A stretch of DNA of 64,000 nucleotides from Rhodopirellula sp. (GTDB taxonomy: Bacteria > Planctomycetota > Planctomycetia > Pirellulales > Thermoguttaceae), in contig JAAYEH010000103.1 in the NCBI GenBank assembly GCA_012728855.1, positions 1 through 64,000 of the forward strand, in the 5' to 3' direction. The notes beneath the pieces are model-generated. The model was not told where the DNA came from. It did no database searches and saw nothing but the letters and a program-made list of their open reading frames with translations. The stretch's first letter is position 1; the number at the start of each line of letters is the position of its first letter. The translations under genes were made by a program, and so were the position numbers. Of the stretch, positions 33,877 through 42,766 are shown piece by piece.

Positions 33877-35742
33877 ATGTGCGGTATCGTTGGATATATC
33901 GGGTCGAACGACGCCACGGAATTTCTCCTCAGCGGGCTGCGTCGGCTGGAATACCGCGGCTACGACAGCGCGGGCCTTGCCGTGCCGGCGCCCGGCGGCT
34001 TTCGCCGCGTGCGAGCGGTCGGGCGGATCGACGAACTCGACCGCGAGTTACAGCAAACCCCCCTTGCGGGAAATGTCGGAATCGGGCATACCCGTTGGGC
34101 CACGCACGGTCCGGCGACCCTGGAAAACGCCCACCCGCACCTGGGAGGCGACGGCGCGGTTGCCGTTGTCCACAACGGTGTGATTGAAAACTTCCAGGCG
34201 ATCAAGGATCGCTTAGAGGGGCAAGGCTACGTGTTCCGCTCCGCCACCGACACGGAGGTGATCGCCCATCTGATCAGCGATTGCCTCAAGCGGCAGCCGC
34301 CGGTGTCGGACATGGCGGCAAACCACTACGAACCGCTGGCGCTTGCCGTGCAAGCGGCCCTGTTGCAGCTTCAGGGAACCTACGGCCTGGTCGTCCTCTT
34401 CCGCGACTGGCCGGAGGTACTGATCGCCGCGCGGCTCGGCAGTCCGCTGATTGTCGGGGTGGGCAGCAGAGAGCATTACGTCGCCAGCGACTGTTCTCCC
34501 TTAGCCGGCTACACGGACCGGATCGTCTACCTCGCCGACAACGAGTTGGCGGTTCTCAGTGCCGATTCGCTGCGAGTGGTCCATCGCGATCAGGGGCACG
34601 TCCGCCATAGGATCAAGGTGCTCGATCTGGCCGCGGGCGACGTCGACCGCGGCGGCTACGCGCACTTCATGCTCAAGGAGATTTTCGAGCAGCCCGAATC
34701 GATCCGCAACGCGACCCGCGGCCGACTGGATCTCGACGCCGCCACGGCGAAGTTCGGCGGACTGAACCTCACCGCCCGGCAACTCCGCGGCGCGAAGCGG
34801 ATTCTGCTGACCGGCTGCGGCACGAGTTGGCACGCGGCGCTGGTGGGCGAATACCAGATCGAGACCCTGGCTCGCCTTTCCGTCGAGGTGGAGTATGCCA
34901 GCGAGCTGCGCTATCGCAATCCGCCCTTGGACGACGATACGCTCGTTTTCGCCATTACGCAAAGCGGCGAGACGGCCGACACGCTCGCCGCGCTGCGTGA
35001 GATGAAACGCAAGGGACATCATGCGCTGGCCGTCTGCAATGTGGTCGGCAGCACGATCGCCAACGAGGCGGACGGCGGGATCTACCTTCATGCCGGCCCG
35101 GAGATCGGCGTCGCCTCGACCAAGGCGTTTACCTCCCAGTGTACCGTGCTGGCGATGCTCGCCCTCTATTTCGGCCGCCTGCGGCACCTCGGTTTCGACG
35201 ACGGCATGCGGATCATTGGCGAGCTTCAGGCATTGCCCGACAAGGTCGCTGGCGCGCTGGGGACCAGCGCGAGGGTCCAGGAAATCGCCGCCCGCTACGC
35301 CGACTGCCAGACCTTTCTCTACCTGGGGCGGCAGTTCAACTTTCCCGCCGCGTTGGAGGGAGCGCTGAAACTGAAGGAAATCAGCTACATCCATGCCGAA
35401 GGCTACCCGGCCGCCGAAATGAAACACGGCCCCATCGCTCTGGTCGACGAGCGAACGCCCAGCGTGTTTCTGATGCCGCGAGGCCCCGTCTACGACAAGG
35501 TGATGGCCAACGTCCAGGAGATCAAGGCGCGAGGCGGCCCGGTCATCGCCGTCGTCTGCGAGGGAGATCGCGATGCCGCCCGCCTGGCCGACGAGGTGAT
35601 CGAAATCCCGGCGACGGATGAGTTCCTGCAGCCGATCCTCTCGATCATCCCGCTGCAGCTCTTGGCCTATCACATCGCCGTCGCCCGCGGCTGCGACGTC
35701 GATAAGCCGCGCAATCTGGCCAAGAGTGTCACGGTGGAATAG
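33877..35742 (+). CDS. glmS: Glutamine--fructose-6-phosphate aminotransferase (isomerizing)
   Basis: Makes glucosamine-6-phosphate from fructose-6-phosphate and glutamine, the entry step to amino-sugar and envelope precursors. Starts MCGIVGYIG at 33877, preceded by AAGGAAGGGG, so the nucleophile Cys becomes residue 1 after Met removal. Glutaminase domain about 1-230 (GHTRWATHG, VHNGVIENF), then two SIS sugar-isomerase domains (LLTGCGTSWHAALVGEYQIE and ITQSGETADTLAALREMKRK; the HAEGYPAAEMKHGPIALVDE block is intact) and the C-terminal DVDKPRNLAKSVTVE. Length 621, close to the E. coli enzyme (609). Stands as a single gene. Confidence 0.97.
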   Translation: MCGIVGYIGSNDATEFLLSGLRRLEYRGYDSAGLAVPAPGGFRRVRAVGRIDELDRELQQTPLAGNVGIGHTRWATHGPATLENAHPHLGGDGAVAVVHNGVIENFQAIKDRLEGQGYVFRSATDTEVIAHLISDCLKRQPPVSDMAANHYEPLALAVQAALLQLQGTYGLVVLFRDWPEVLIAARLGSPLIVGVGSREHYVASDCSPLAGYTDRIVYLADNELAVLSADSLRVVHRDQGHVRHRIKVLDLAAGDVDRGGYAHFMLKEIFEQPESIRNATRGRLDLDAATAKFGGLNLTARQLRGAKRILLTGCGTSWHAALVGEYQIETLARLSVEVEYASELRYRNPPLDDDTLVFAITQSGETADTLAALREMKRKGHHALAVCNVVGSTIANEADGGIYLHAGPEIGVASTKAFTSQCTVLAMLALYFGRLRHLGFDDGMRIIGELQALPDKVAGALGTSARVQEIAARYADCQTFLYLGRQFNFPAALEGALKLKEISYIHAEGYPAAEMKHGPIALVDERTPSVFLMPRGPVYDKVMANVQEIKARGGPVIAVVCEGDRDAARLADEVIEIPATDEFLQPILSIIPLQLLAYHIAVARGCDVDKPRNLAKSVTVE

Positions 35743-35750
35743 AGATCGCC

Positions 35751-35813
35751 GCACTGCTTGGAGTTGTGGATAAGTCACTCCGGATGGATAACGCATTCAA
35801 CTCCAAGCAGTGC
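35751..35813. repeat. Palindromic element D, overlapping a gene's 3' end
   Basis: Perfect 16-base arms (35751-35766 and 35798-35813; GCACTGCTTGGAGTTG and its complement) around 31 bases. It starts nine bases after the glmS stop and reaches into the coding end of the convergent TPR-cytochrome gene, so it may also serve as a two-way terminator. Confidence 0.93.
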
Positions 35814-37823
35814 CACACCATTGTTGTTTCGCTGCCGGAATCGTGCAAGGTAATTCAGGTACGCACGGCCGTCGGCCAGTGCTGCGCGCTGGTGGTCGGT
35901 GAGAACCATCTTGGGCTGGCGCGACAGCGAAAGGCAGAATTGCACCAGGTCGGTCGTCGCCTCGGGCGACAAGGCGGCGCTGGACGGGTGCGGACTGCCC
36001 GGCATTCCCGCGGCGATTCGCAGGTAGACTTGCTCCTTCTCCTGGCCGCCTTTGAAGGGTTCGTAGACAAGATCGCGAGCCCGCACGGGAAATCCTCGCT
36101 CGTCGTACCAGCTTTGATCCGCCACCCCGGCGCCGTCCTTGCCGTGACAGGAGCCGCACCCCTGATCGAAATACGCTTTCTTTCCGGCCGCCAGCGATGA
36201 CGGCGTTGCCGGTCCGATGACGGGGACCGCGATCGGATCGCCGGGGGATGTCAGAATCTCGACCGATTCCCGCACATCTTCCTCGTAGATATCTTCGCCT
36301 TGCGAGTTGAGCACGTCCACCAGCCGCTCGTGGAGTCCTTCGCGACGGAGGCGGTGGACTTCTTCGGCCAACTGGCGCAACTCGTCGCCGTCGAGATCGC
36401 TGTAGGAGGGCATCGAGGTTCCCGCGATCCCTCGCCGCAGCATCGTCACCGTGTCGTCCAGCGTGGGCGCGCCGCCCGGCGTCGACACCAGTCGGGCCGT
36501 CTCCCAGCGAAGGTCGCGCGGCGGAGGAAACAGGTGCCGCGCGGCAAGGCCGTTGCCGTCCCCTTCCGCACCATGACAAGCGCTGCAGTGCAACTTGAAG
36601 AGGCGACGTCCCGGTGAAGATTCCTCCTCTCGGGCGGCAAGTCCGTTGGGCAAGGGCTCACGCGACGACATCTCGGTTTGGAGTTCCTGCGTCAGTCGCC
36701 TGACTTCCGCGGCAGCCGACGTATCGCCGGGATCGGCCGTCAGCCGGATGCGAAGGTCGCGGATTCGCGTCACTCGGTCTCCGAGGGCGGCGACTCGCTG
36801 GAAGTACCGCTCGGCCTCGGCCGGTTTTCCTTGTAGACCAAGAAGCTGTATGGCGCTGACCAACAAGCGGGGATCCCGCGATTGTTCCACGCCCGCGCGT
36901 TGGAACCACCGTTCCGCGCCGGCTAGTTCGCCACGATCCAAGGCGATGCGTCCCATGTCCGCAACCGCCTCCGGGGGCGCGTCCGCCCTGCCGGCGATCG
37001 GCTCCAGAATTGCCTCGGCGCGATCCAACTGGCCCAACTTCCGGAGAATTCTCGCGGCGCCCACGGCGGCGGCGTCGCTGGCGGGAGAAACCGTGCCCAA
37101 TGCGGCATATTGCCGCAGGGCCTGACGCAGTTGATCGTTATTCTCGAACATCTCGGCCAGTGCGAGGTGGGCCAGCTCGTGCCGCGGCTCCCGTGAAATC
37201 GCGGTCGCGTATTCTTCACGGGCTTGCTCGATATCGCCGAGAGATTCCCAATACTTGCCCCTCATGTACGCCACGTGCGGATCCGCGGGATAGTCGACGC
37301 TCCAGGCATCGAAGATCTGTTGCGCCAGGCTGTGGCGGCCGTTGGCCAGACAACCAAGGACGAAGGCGGCCGGTACGTCGTAGGCCGTCACGCCTTCTCC
37401 GGCCAACTCGGCCAACTGCGATTCTTCCCCTTCCCGCCAACCGCCGGTTTGGATGCGATAGAGTTGTCTTTCGCGTTCGATCCGCGCAGGGGATACTTCC
37501 TTTCTCTCAGCCTCTCGCAAGGCATCCTGCCACCGGTCGACCTGGCGAAGCTGCCGAAAGCAAAAGGCCGCCATCATGTCGACCGTGCCATCCTCGGGGC
37601 TGCTCCAGGCCGCTCGCTGCAAGCAACGGCGAGCCTCGCTGATCGCGCCGATTCGCAGTTGGTGCAGGGCCGTTTGTTTGGTCCACAGCGAGTGAGCTTG
37701 GGGGGCGAAAAACGCCGCCGCGACAACCGCCAAGACCAGCGCGAGGCCCACCGCATGGTGACGGGAGAAATGCCGTCGTACCGGCTCTTTTCGCGTTGTC
37801 GGTCGTCTTGGCTTCGACTTCAT
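35775..37823 (-). CDS. TPR protein fused to two c-type cytochrome domains
   Basis: 682 residues: one N-terminal membrane anchor (about 20-42), TPR-like helices (about 60-390; DPHVAYMRGKYWESLGDIEQ), then two haem domains with CSACH near 412 and CGSCH near 555. The first haem domain matches the single one of the 524-residue paralogue (shared GDGNGLAARH..PPPRDLR and LVST blocks). The protein should sit in the inner membrane facing the periplasm. The last roughly 13 residues (ending GVECVIHPE) come from palindromic element D, so the original end has been replaced. It lies back to back with the FG-GAP haem protein gene. Confidence 0.88.
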   Translation of the reverse strand: MKSKPRRPTTRKEPVRRHFSRHHAVGLALVLAVVAAAFFAPQAHSLWTKQTALHQLRIGAISEARRCLQRAAWSSPEDGTVDMMAAFCFRQLRQVDRWQDALREAERKEVSPARIERERQLYRIQTGGWREGEESQLAELAGEGVTAYDVPAAFVLGCLANGRHSLAQQIFDAWSVDYPADPHVAYMRGKYWESLGDIEQAREEYATAISREPRHELAHLALAEMFENNDQLRQALRQYAALGTVSPASDAAAVGAARILRKLGQLDRAEAILEPIAGRADAPPEAVADMGRIALDRGELAGAERWFQRAGVEQSRDPRLLVSAIQLLGLQGKPAEAERYFQRVAALGDRVTRIRDLRIRLTADPGDTSAAAEVRRLTQELQTEMSSREPLPNGLAAREEESSPGRRLFKLHCSACHGAEGDGNGLAARHLFPPPRDLRWETARLVSTPGGAPTLDDTVTMLRRGIAGTSMPSYSDLDGDELRQLAEEVHRLRREGLHERLVDVLNSQGEDIYEEDVRESVEILTSPGDPIAVPVIGPATPSSLAAGKKAYFDQGCGSCHGKDGAGVADQSWYDERGFPVRARDLVYEPFKGGQEKEQVYLRIAAGMPGSPHPSSAALSPEATTDLVQFCLSLSRQPKMVLTDHQRAALADGRAYLNYLARFRQRNNNGVALLGVECVIHPE

Positions 37824-37946
37824 TCACAGCCTTGCTACTTCTCCCCGCTAGGGGTAGAATCCTATCACCCCTGTGAAGGTCGTTTAGCGTACCGCAACCC
37901 CGTCCGAAATTCTACTCCACAGATCCCGGAAGCGGCAACAACCGGC

Positions 37947-39548
37947 ATGCATGGCAAACTCGCTGGTCAATGGATGGTTCGTGGCGCGATCGCCGCGATG
38001 GTGATCGGCATTGTCGCTTCGATCGCCGTCTGGAGGGCTTCGCGGCCACAGCCGTGGTATGGCGAGGCGGAGGTTCTCGGCGGCATGGCCCCGTCGCCTC
38101 CGGATACCGAAGCGATAACGTCGCGTATCACCGCATTCTGCGGCAACTGTCATGCGATGCCATTGCCGGAGAGCTTTCCTCGCGACGCATGGCACGACGA
38201 GGTGCTTCGCGGCTACGAGTTCTACGCGCAGTCCGGCATGACGCATCTGGATCCGCCGCCGATTCACTCCACGGTAGAGTATTTCCGCTCACGCGCTCCG
38301 GAAGAATTCGTCTTCCCCACGCCTCCGGAAGCGGCAACCCCGCTGGGCGCTAACTTCCGGATGGAAAAGTGGCCTTCCGATCGCCACCCCGACTTGGCGC
38401 CGGGCATCGCCCACGTGCGCTGGGCGCGTCTGCAGGCGGACGGTCCGCCGGTCTTGCTCGCCTGCGACATGCGCAATGGAGACGTGATGGCCGTCGACCC
38501 GAAGGATCCGGCCATGCCGCCCCGCGTTCTCGCTCGTTTGAACAATCCATGCCATGTCGAGCCGTGCGATCTCGACGGGGACAACGCCATCGATCTCGTT
38601 GTGGCCGACCTGGGAAGCACCATTCCTTACGACCACGACTTCGGTCGCGTCGTCTGGCTCCGCCGCAACGAGCGGCAAGATGCGTTTGAGCCGGTCGTCG
38701 TGGCGTCCGGCCTGGGCCGAGTCGCCGACGTGCGGCCCGCCGACTTCGACGGCGACGGAGACGTCGACCTCGTCGTGGCGGATTTCGGGTTGCACCGGAC
38801 CGGACAGATCCTCTTACTGGAGAACGTGGCCGCTTCCGGTCGTGCTCCCGAGTTCCTGCCTCGCCGGATCGATCCGCGTCCCGGCCCGATCCATGTTCCC
38901 GTGGTGGATCTGGACGGAGACGGCCGGCTCGATTTTCTGGCCCTCGTCAGTCAGGAATACGAATGCCTGGAAGCCTTCATGAACCGCGGTAGCGACGCCT
39001 CGGGGCAGCACGAGCATCCCTTCACGCGTATGCGGCTTTGGACCGGTCCCGATTTGACCTTCGGTTCCAGCGGCATCGAGCCGGCCGATTTGGATCAGGA
39101 CGGCGACATCGACGTGCTCTACACCAACGGCGATGCCTTCGACAACAACTACGTCAATCCGTCGCACGGCATTCAGTGGCTGGAAAACGCCGGAAACGAG
39201 CAGTTCGTCTACCACCGGCTCACCGACCTGATCGGCGCGTATAGCCCGCGGGCGGCTGATGTCGACCTCGACGGTGATTTGGACATCCTGGCGGTGGCGT
39301 GGCTGCCCGAGCAGGTCAAACCGGCTTCTTCTGGCGATCGGTCGCTGCCTTCGGTGGTATGCCTGGAGCAGACCGAACCGGGTGTGTTCGTGCGGCACAC
39401 GCTGGACACGGGCACGCCGCGCTATCCGACCCTGGAGGTCGCCGATTTCGACGGCGACGGCGATTTCGATTTCGCCGTGGGGTTGCACACGACGACCACG
39501 CGACAGTCCTCCCACTGGCTCGCCATCGGGTGGAACGAACTGAAGTAA
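37947..39548 (+). CDS. FG-GAP/VCBS repeat protein with a haem-binding motif
   Basis: 533 residues from ATG 37947: one N-terminal membrane helix (about 10-30), a CGNCH motif near residue 66 suggesting covalent haem, then FG-GAP repeats with calcium-type loops such as DLDGDNAIDLVVADL, DFDGDGDVDLVVADF and DLDQDGDIDVLYTN, which form a beta-propeller. Periplasmic or surface location is expected. Divergent from the TPR double cytochrome and followed after 16 bases by the sulfatase, so a shared function with both is possible. Role not established. Confidence 0.85.
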   Translation: MHGKLAGQWMVRGAIAAMVIGIVASIAVWRASRPQPWYGEAEVLGGMAPSPPDTEAITSRITAFCGNCHAMPLPESFPRDAWHDEVLRGYEFYAQSGMTHLDPPPIHSTVEYFRSRAPEEFVFPTPPEAATPLGANFRMEKWPSDRHPDLAPGIAHVRWARLQADGPPVLLACDMRNGDVMAVDPKDPAMPPRVLARLNNPCHVEPCDLDGDNAIDLVVADLGSTIPYDHDFGRVVWLRRNERQDAFEPVVVASGLGRVADVRPADFDGDGDVDLVVADFGLHRTGQILLLENVAASGRAPEFLPRRIDPRPGPIHVPVVDLDGDGRLDFLALVSQEYECLEAFMNRGSDASGQHEHPFTRMRLWTGPDLTFGSSGIEPADLDQDGDIDVLYTNGDAFDNNYVNPSHGIQWLENAGNEQFVYHRLTDLIGAYSPRAADVDLDGDLDILAVAWLPEQVKPASSGDRSLPSVVCLEQTEPGVFVRHTLDTGTPRYPTLEVADFDGDGDFDFAVGLHTTTTRQSSHWLAIGWNELK

Positions 39549-39564
39549 CAAGAGGAGACTTACC

Positions 39565-41565
39565 ATGCGATGGCACGTTCGTTCAACGCCACCAATCATT
39601 TCAGTGCTCTTGGCATTCGCAGGACTCGTCGGCCCGACGTTCCAGGGTGTGGCCGAAGAGAAAGTCACTCCGGAGCCGATCCGCAATCCGACGATTGAGC
39701 AATCCTCGCCCGGTTCGGATTGCCTGAAACCGGAAAAGGCATCGCGTCCCAATATCCTCTGGATCACTTGCGAGGATATGAGCCCGAATTTGGGCTGCTG
39801 GGGCGATCGATATGCCACCACGCCCCATATCGATCGGCTGGCCAACGAGAGCGTCCGCTACACCAACGCCTTCGCCACCGCCCCGGTCTGCTCGCCCACC
39901 CGGTCGTGCCTGATCACCGGCGTCTATGCCACGACCCTTGGCACGCAACGGCTTCGCTCCCAGTTTCCGATCCCGCGCCGGATCAGCGGTTTTCCCGCCT
40001 ACCTCCGCGAAGCTGGCTACTACACCACCAACAACGTCAAGACCGACTACAACACGAGCAACGAGCCGGAGATCGTCAGGGCATCGTGGGATGCGTGTAG
40101 CGGCAAGGCCCACTGGCGGAACCGCGGCGATGGGCAGCCGTTTTTCAGTGTGTTCAACGATATGGTCACACACCAGGGGCCGACCAGCGTGTTTGCTTAC
40201 GAAGAGTTTCAATCCAAGTTCCAGTCGAAACTTGCGCCCGACGAGATCCACGATCCTGCCACAGCCCCGGTCCCGCCCTACTGGCCCGACACGCCGATCA
40301 CGAGGCGGACTGTCGCCCGCTACTACGACTGCATCACGCTGATGGACAAGAACGTCGGGCGGCTGCTGGCCGAAATCGATGAAGCCGGCCTGGCGGACGA
40401 AACGATCGTCTTCTTCTACTCGGATCACGGCGCGGGCCTTCCGCGGCACAAGCGGCTGCTGTTGGATTCCGGAATGCATGTGCCGCTTTTGATTCGTTTC
40501 CCCCAAAAATACCGCCATCTGGCGCCGGCCGCCGCGGGCGAGACGGTCGATCGGCTGGTGAGCTTTGTCGACTTCGCCCCCACCGTGCTCAGTCTCTTGG
40601 AACTACCGATTCCCGAGTACATGCAGGGCGAGCCGTTTTTGGGCAAAGCGGCGGGGCAACCGCGGCGTTACGTCTTCGGGGCCAGAGACCGAGTGGACGA
40701 AGCCTACGACCTGGCCCGTTCCGTGCGCGACAAGCAATACCTCTACGTCCGCAACTACATGCCGCACCTCTGCTACAATCAGCCGGAGGGATTCTCCGAT
40801 CAGTCGGAAGTTCGCCGCGAGATCACCCGCATGGCTGGCCTTGGCAAACTCAATGCCGCCCAACTCGCCTACGCCGGCCCCACGCGACCGCTGGAAGAGC
40901 TGTATGATACCGAGAAAGACCCGCAGCAACTCGATAATCTCGCCGGTCTGCCGGAATACCGGGAGGTCTTGGAGCGAATGCGCCAGGCCCATGGCCAGTG
41001 GATTGAGGAAACGCGCGACCTGGGATTCCTGTCTGAAACGGATAGCCGGTTGCGATCGGAGGGGGCAACGCCCTACGAAATGGCACGGCAGCCGGAAGAG
41101 TACCCGCAGCAGCGGATCGTGACGGCAGCGGGGCTGGTCGGACGCCCCGATGCCCTCGGTCGACAAGAGGCATTGCTCGGCGATGCGGACGCCGCGGTCC
41201 GCTACTGGGCGGCGGCGGGTTTGCGAGCGCAGGGCAACGCCGCGGCTTCCGCCGCACCGGCTCTGCGAAAGGCCCTTGCCGATCCGTCGGCGGCCGTGCG
41301 AATCGAGGCGGCAGGCGCCTTGGTAGCGATTGGCGACGATGAAAAGGCACTTCAGACGCTGGCGACCGAGTTGCAGGGCAAATCAGCCGACGCCGCAGTC
41401 CATGCCGCGCGAACCCTTCAACTTCTCGGCAAGCGTTCTCGGCCGCTGCGCCGAACGATCGAGACGGTCCTTCGCCAGGCGCCGCAGTCGGAATTTCCGC
41501 CGGACACGCGGCTCTACCTCCGGTTTTCGCTGGAACCGTTGGTGCAGGCTTTCGATCAACCGTGA
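39565..41565 (+). CDS. Sulfatase with C-terminal HEAT-like repeats
   Basis: Hydrolyses sulfate esters, probably of polysaccharides. From ATG 39565 (GAGGAG upstream) a signal peptide leads into a type I sulfatase domain (about 60-500): metal-binding NILWITCEDM, the formylglycine site CSPTR with C109, and FFYSDHGAGLPRHK. From about 535 helical HEAT-type repeats follow (GDADAAVRYWAAAGLRAQG, ADPSAAVRIEAAGALVAIGD). Activity needs a formylglycine-generating enzyme, not present in the window. The HEAT extension is less usual and could dock a partner. Confidence 0.92.
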   Translation: MRWHVRSTPPIISVLLAFAGLVGPTFQGVAEEKVTPEPIRNPTIEQSSPGSDCLKPEKASRPNILWITCEDMSPNLGCWGDRYATTPHIDRLANESVRYTNAFATAPVCSPTRSCLITGVYATTLGTQRLRSQFPIPRRISGFPAYLREAGYYTTNNVKTDYNTSNEPEIVRASWDACSGKAHWRNRGDGQPFFSVFNDMVTHQGPTSVFAYEEFQSKFQSKLAPDEIHDPATAPVPPYWPDTPITRRTVARYYDCITLMDKNVGRLLAEIDEAGLADETIVFFYSDHGAGLPRHKRLLLDSGMHVPLLIRFPQKYRHLAPAAAGETVDRLVSFVDFAPTVLSLLELPIPEYMQGEPFLGKAAGQPRRYVFGARDRVDEAYDLARSVRDKQYLYVRNYMPHLCYNQPEGFSDQSEVRREITRMAGLGKLNAAQLAYAGPTRPLEELYDTEKDPQQLDNLAGLPEYREVLERMRQAHGQWIEETRDLGFLSETDSRLRSEGATPYEMARQPEEYPQQRIVTAAGLVGRPDALGRQEALLGDADAAVRYWAAAGLRAQGNAAASAAPALRKALADPSAAVRIEAAGALVAIGDDEKALQTLATELQGKSADAAVHAARTLQLLGKRSRPLRRTIETVLRQAPQSEFPPDTRLYLRFSLEPLVQAFDQP

Positions 41566-41654
41566 AGGCCGGTTGGAAGTGCGGTTCGGCGCTCGTGCTA
41601 CGGCTGGCCGCAGATTATAATCATTGGGGTGTGCAGTTCTCGGGAGATTGAACC

Positions 41655-41945
41655 ATGACGGTAGCACTTGATACAATGCTGGCTAGCATCCCCGATATTT
41701 GCGGGGGACGGATTCGTATCGACGGAACGCGGATTACGGTGCATCGCATTGCCACGCTTTACAAGCAAGGGCAGAGCGCCGAGGAAGTTGCTCAGACGTA
41801 TCCCCACCTATCGCTAGGCCAAGTGTACGCCGCTCTGGCATACTACCACGCCAATCGTGCAGAGATCGATTCGGAGTTGGCAGCCACCGACGCGCACTAT
41901 GACGAATTGCGAAGCGAGAGCGTGGGGCAGAGCGACCCGTCATGA
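41655..41945 (+). CDS. DUF433 antitoxin-like protein
   Basis: 96 residues with the DUF433 pattern: GGRIRIDGTRITVHRIATLY, then AEEVAQTYPHLSLGQVYAAL and YYHANRAEID. DUF433 proteins act as antitoxins to PIN-like DUF5615 toxins (VapB45 type). Its stop overlaps the start of the next, broken, gene by ATGA, the standard arrangement for this pair. GGAG-like sequence lies upstream (GGGAGATTGAACC). Confidence 0.88.
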   Translation: MTVALDTMLASIPDICGGRIRIDGTRITVHRIATLYKQGQSAEEVAQTYPHLSLGQVYAALAYYHANRAEIDSELAATDAHYDELRSESVGQSDPS

Positions 41946-42128
41946 GCGACTCTCGTTTGTATGTGGACGAAGATGCATCGCGAGTATCTCGTCAAGGGCG
42001 TTAACCATTGCGGCATTCTCGTGCTCCCCGACCAACGGTGTACCATTGGCGAGAAAATCCGGCGCGTCGCCGGACTCCTCAGCCGCGTTACCGCGGAAGA
42101 GATGGTCAACCGCATGGAGTACCTTTAG
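41942..42128 (+). pseudogene. DUF5615 PIN-like toxin with internal deletion
   Basis: Starts correctly with MSDSRLYVDEDASR overlapping the antitoxin stop. It then jumps, in another frame, to the end of the family: REYLVKGVNHCGILVLPDQR, TIGEKIRRVAGLL and AEEMVNRMEYL before the stop at 42126. About 55-60 central codons, including most acidic active-site positions, are missing and the join is out of frame near 41975. The toxin cannot work. Confidence 0.78.
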
Positions 42129-42275
42129 GAAGGCGAGTCCGGTCGCTTTACCATTGCCTGCCTGACCGTCTTTGCTGAAACCGCTGTTGTTCGCTGCACA
42201 TCGCGCTACAAAAACGCGATTTGCGAATCGCCGGCAGGAAAGAAGAGGAAAAACAGGGGGAACGCTAATTCTCAC

Positions 42276-42321
42276 TAATCCACGCTAATCTCGGAACCTC
42301 TCTGGATTAGCGTGGATTAGC
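42276..42321. repeat. Palindromic element I
   Basis: Perfect 16-base arms (42276-42291 and 42306-42321; CTAATCCACGCTAATC and its complement) with a 14-base loop, in the 250-base gap after the broken toxin gene. Confidence 0.92.
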
Positions 42322-42384
42322 GCCTCTTCGTGTTCTCTGTTTGGCCCTTCGGACTTTTTGTGTCTCCGCGGCCATCGGCGCGGG

Positions 42385-42762
42385 TTACGACGTCGCCTCC
42401 GAGGCCGTATCGGTGGATGCCTTTTTTTCCATTCTCTTTGTGCGACACCACCAGACAAGTATGATCGCGATCGTGGCTAGTGTGAACGCCAACTTGTTGA
42501 TGAGCAGTCGATCGAACTCCAGAGGACTTCCGGCGAACCGAAACGATGGACATGTCCACCAGATCATCTCGACGATCCCGGGAATCGTCAGCGACATTCC
42601 CACCCAGGAAGCTCCTTTCGACCGTAAGAAGATACCGATGAGGAATAGGGCGAAACCAAAGGCCCAGAACACGCGCAATTCCAGGATCTCTTTGCTTCTG
42701 TTTTCCTTTCGTGTTTTCGTACTTTCGTGATTCCCTTGCTTTTCGGTTCGCCCGTTCTCCAC
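42385..42762 (-). CDS. Small membrane protein of unknown function
   Basis: The core has three hydrophobic segments (VFWAFGFALFLIGIFL, SWVGMSLTIPGIVEMIWW, FTLATIAIILVWW) and a conserved-looking loop CPSFRFAGSPLEFDRLLINK. The first 25 or so residues (NHESTKTRKENRSKE) are of the low-complexity kind seen in intergenic filler, so the true start is probably further in, near 42690. Lies just downstream of the beta-helix gene on the same strand. No known family. Confidence 0.5.
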   Translation of the reverse strand: MENGRTEKQGNHESTKTRKENRSKEILELRVFWAFGFALFLIGIFLRSKGASWVGMSLTIPGIVEMIWWTCPSFRFAGSPLEFDRLLINKLAFTLATIAIILVWWCRTKRMEKKASTDTASEATS

Positions 42763-42766
42763 GCTA

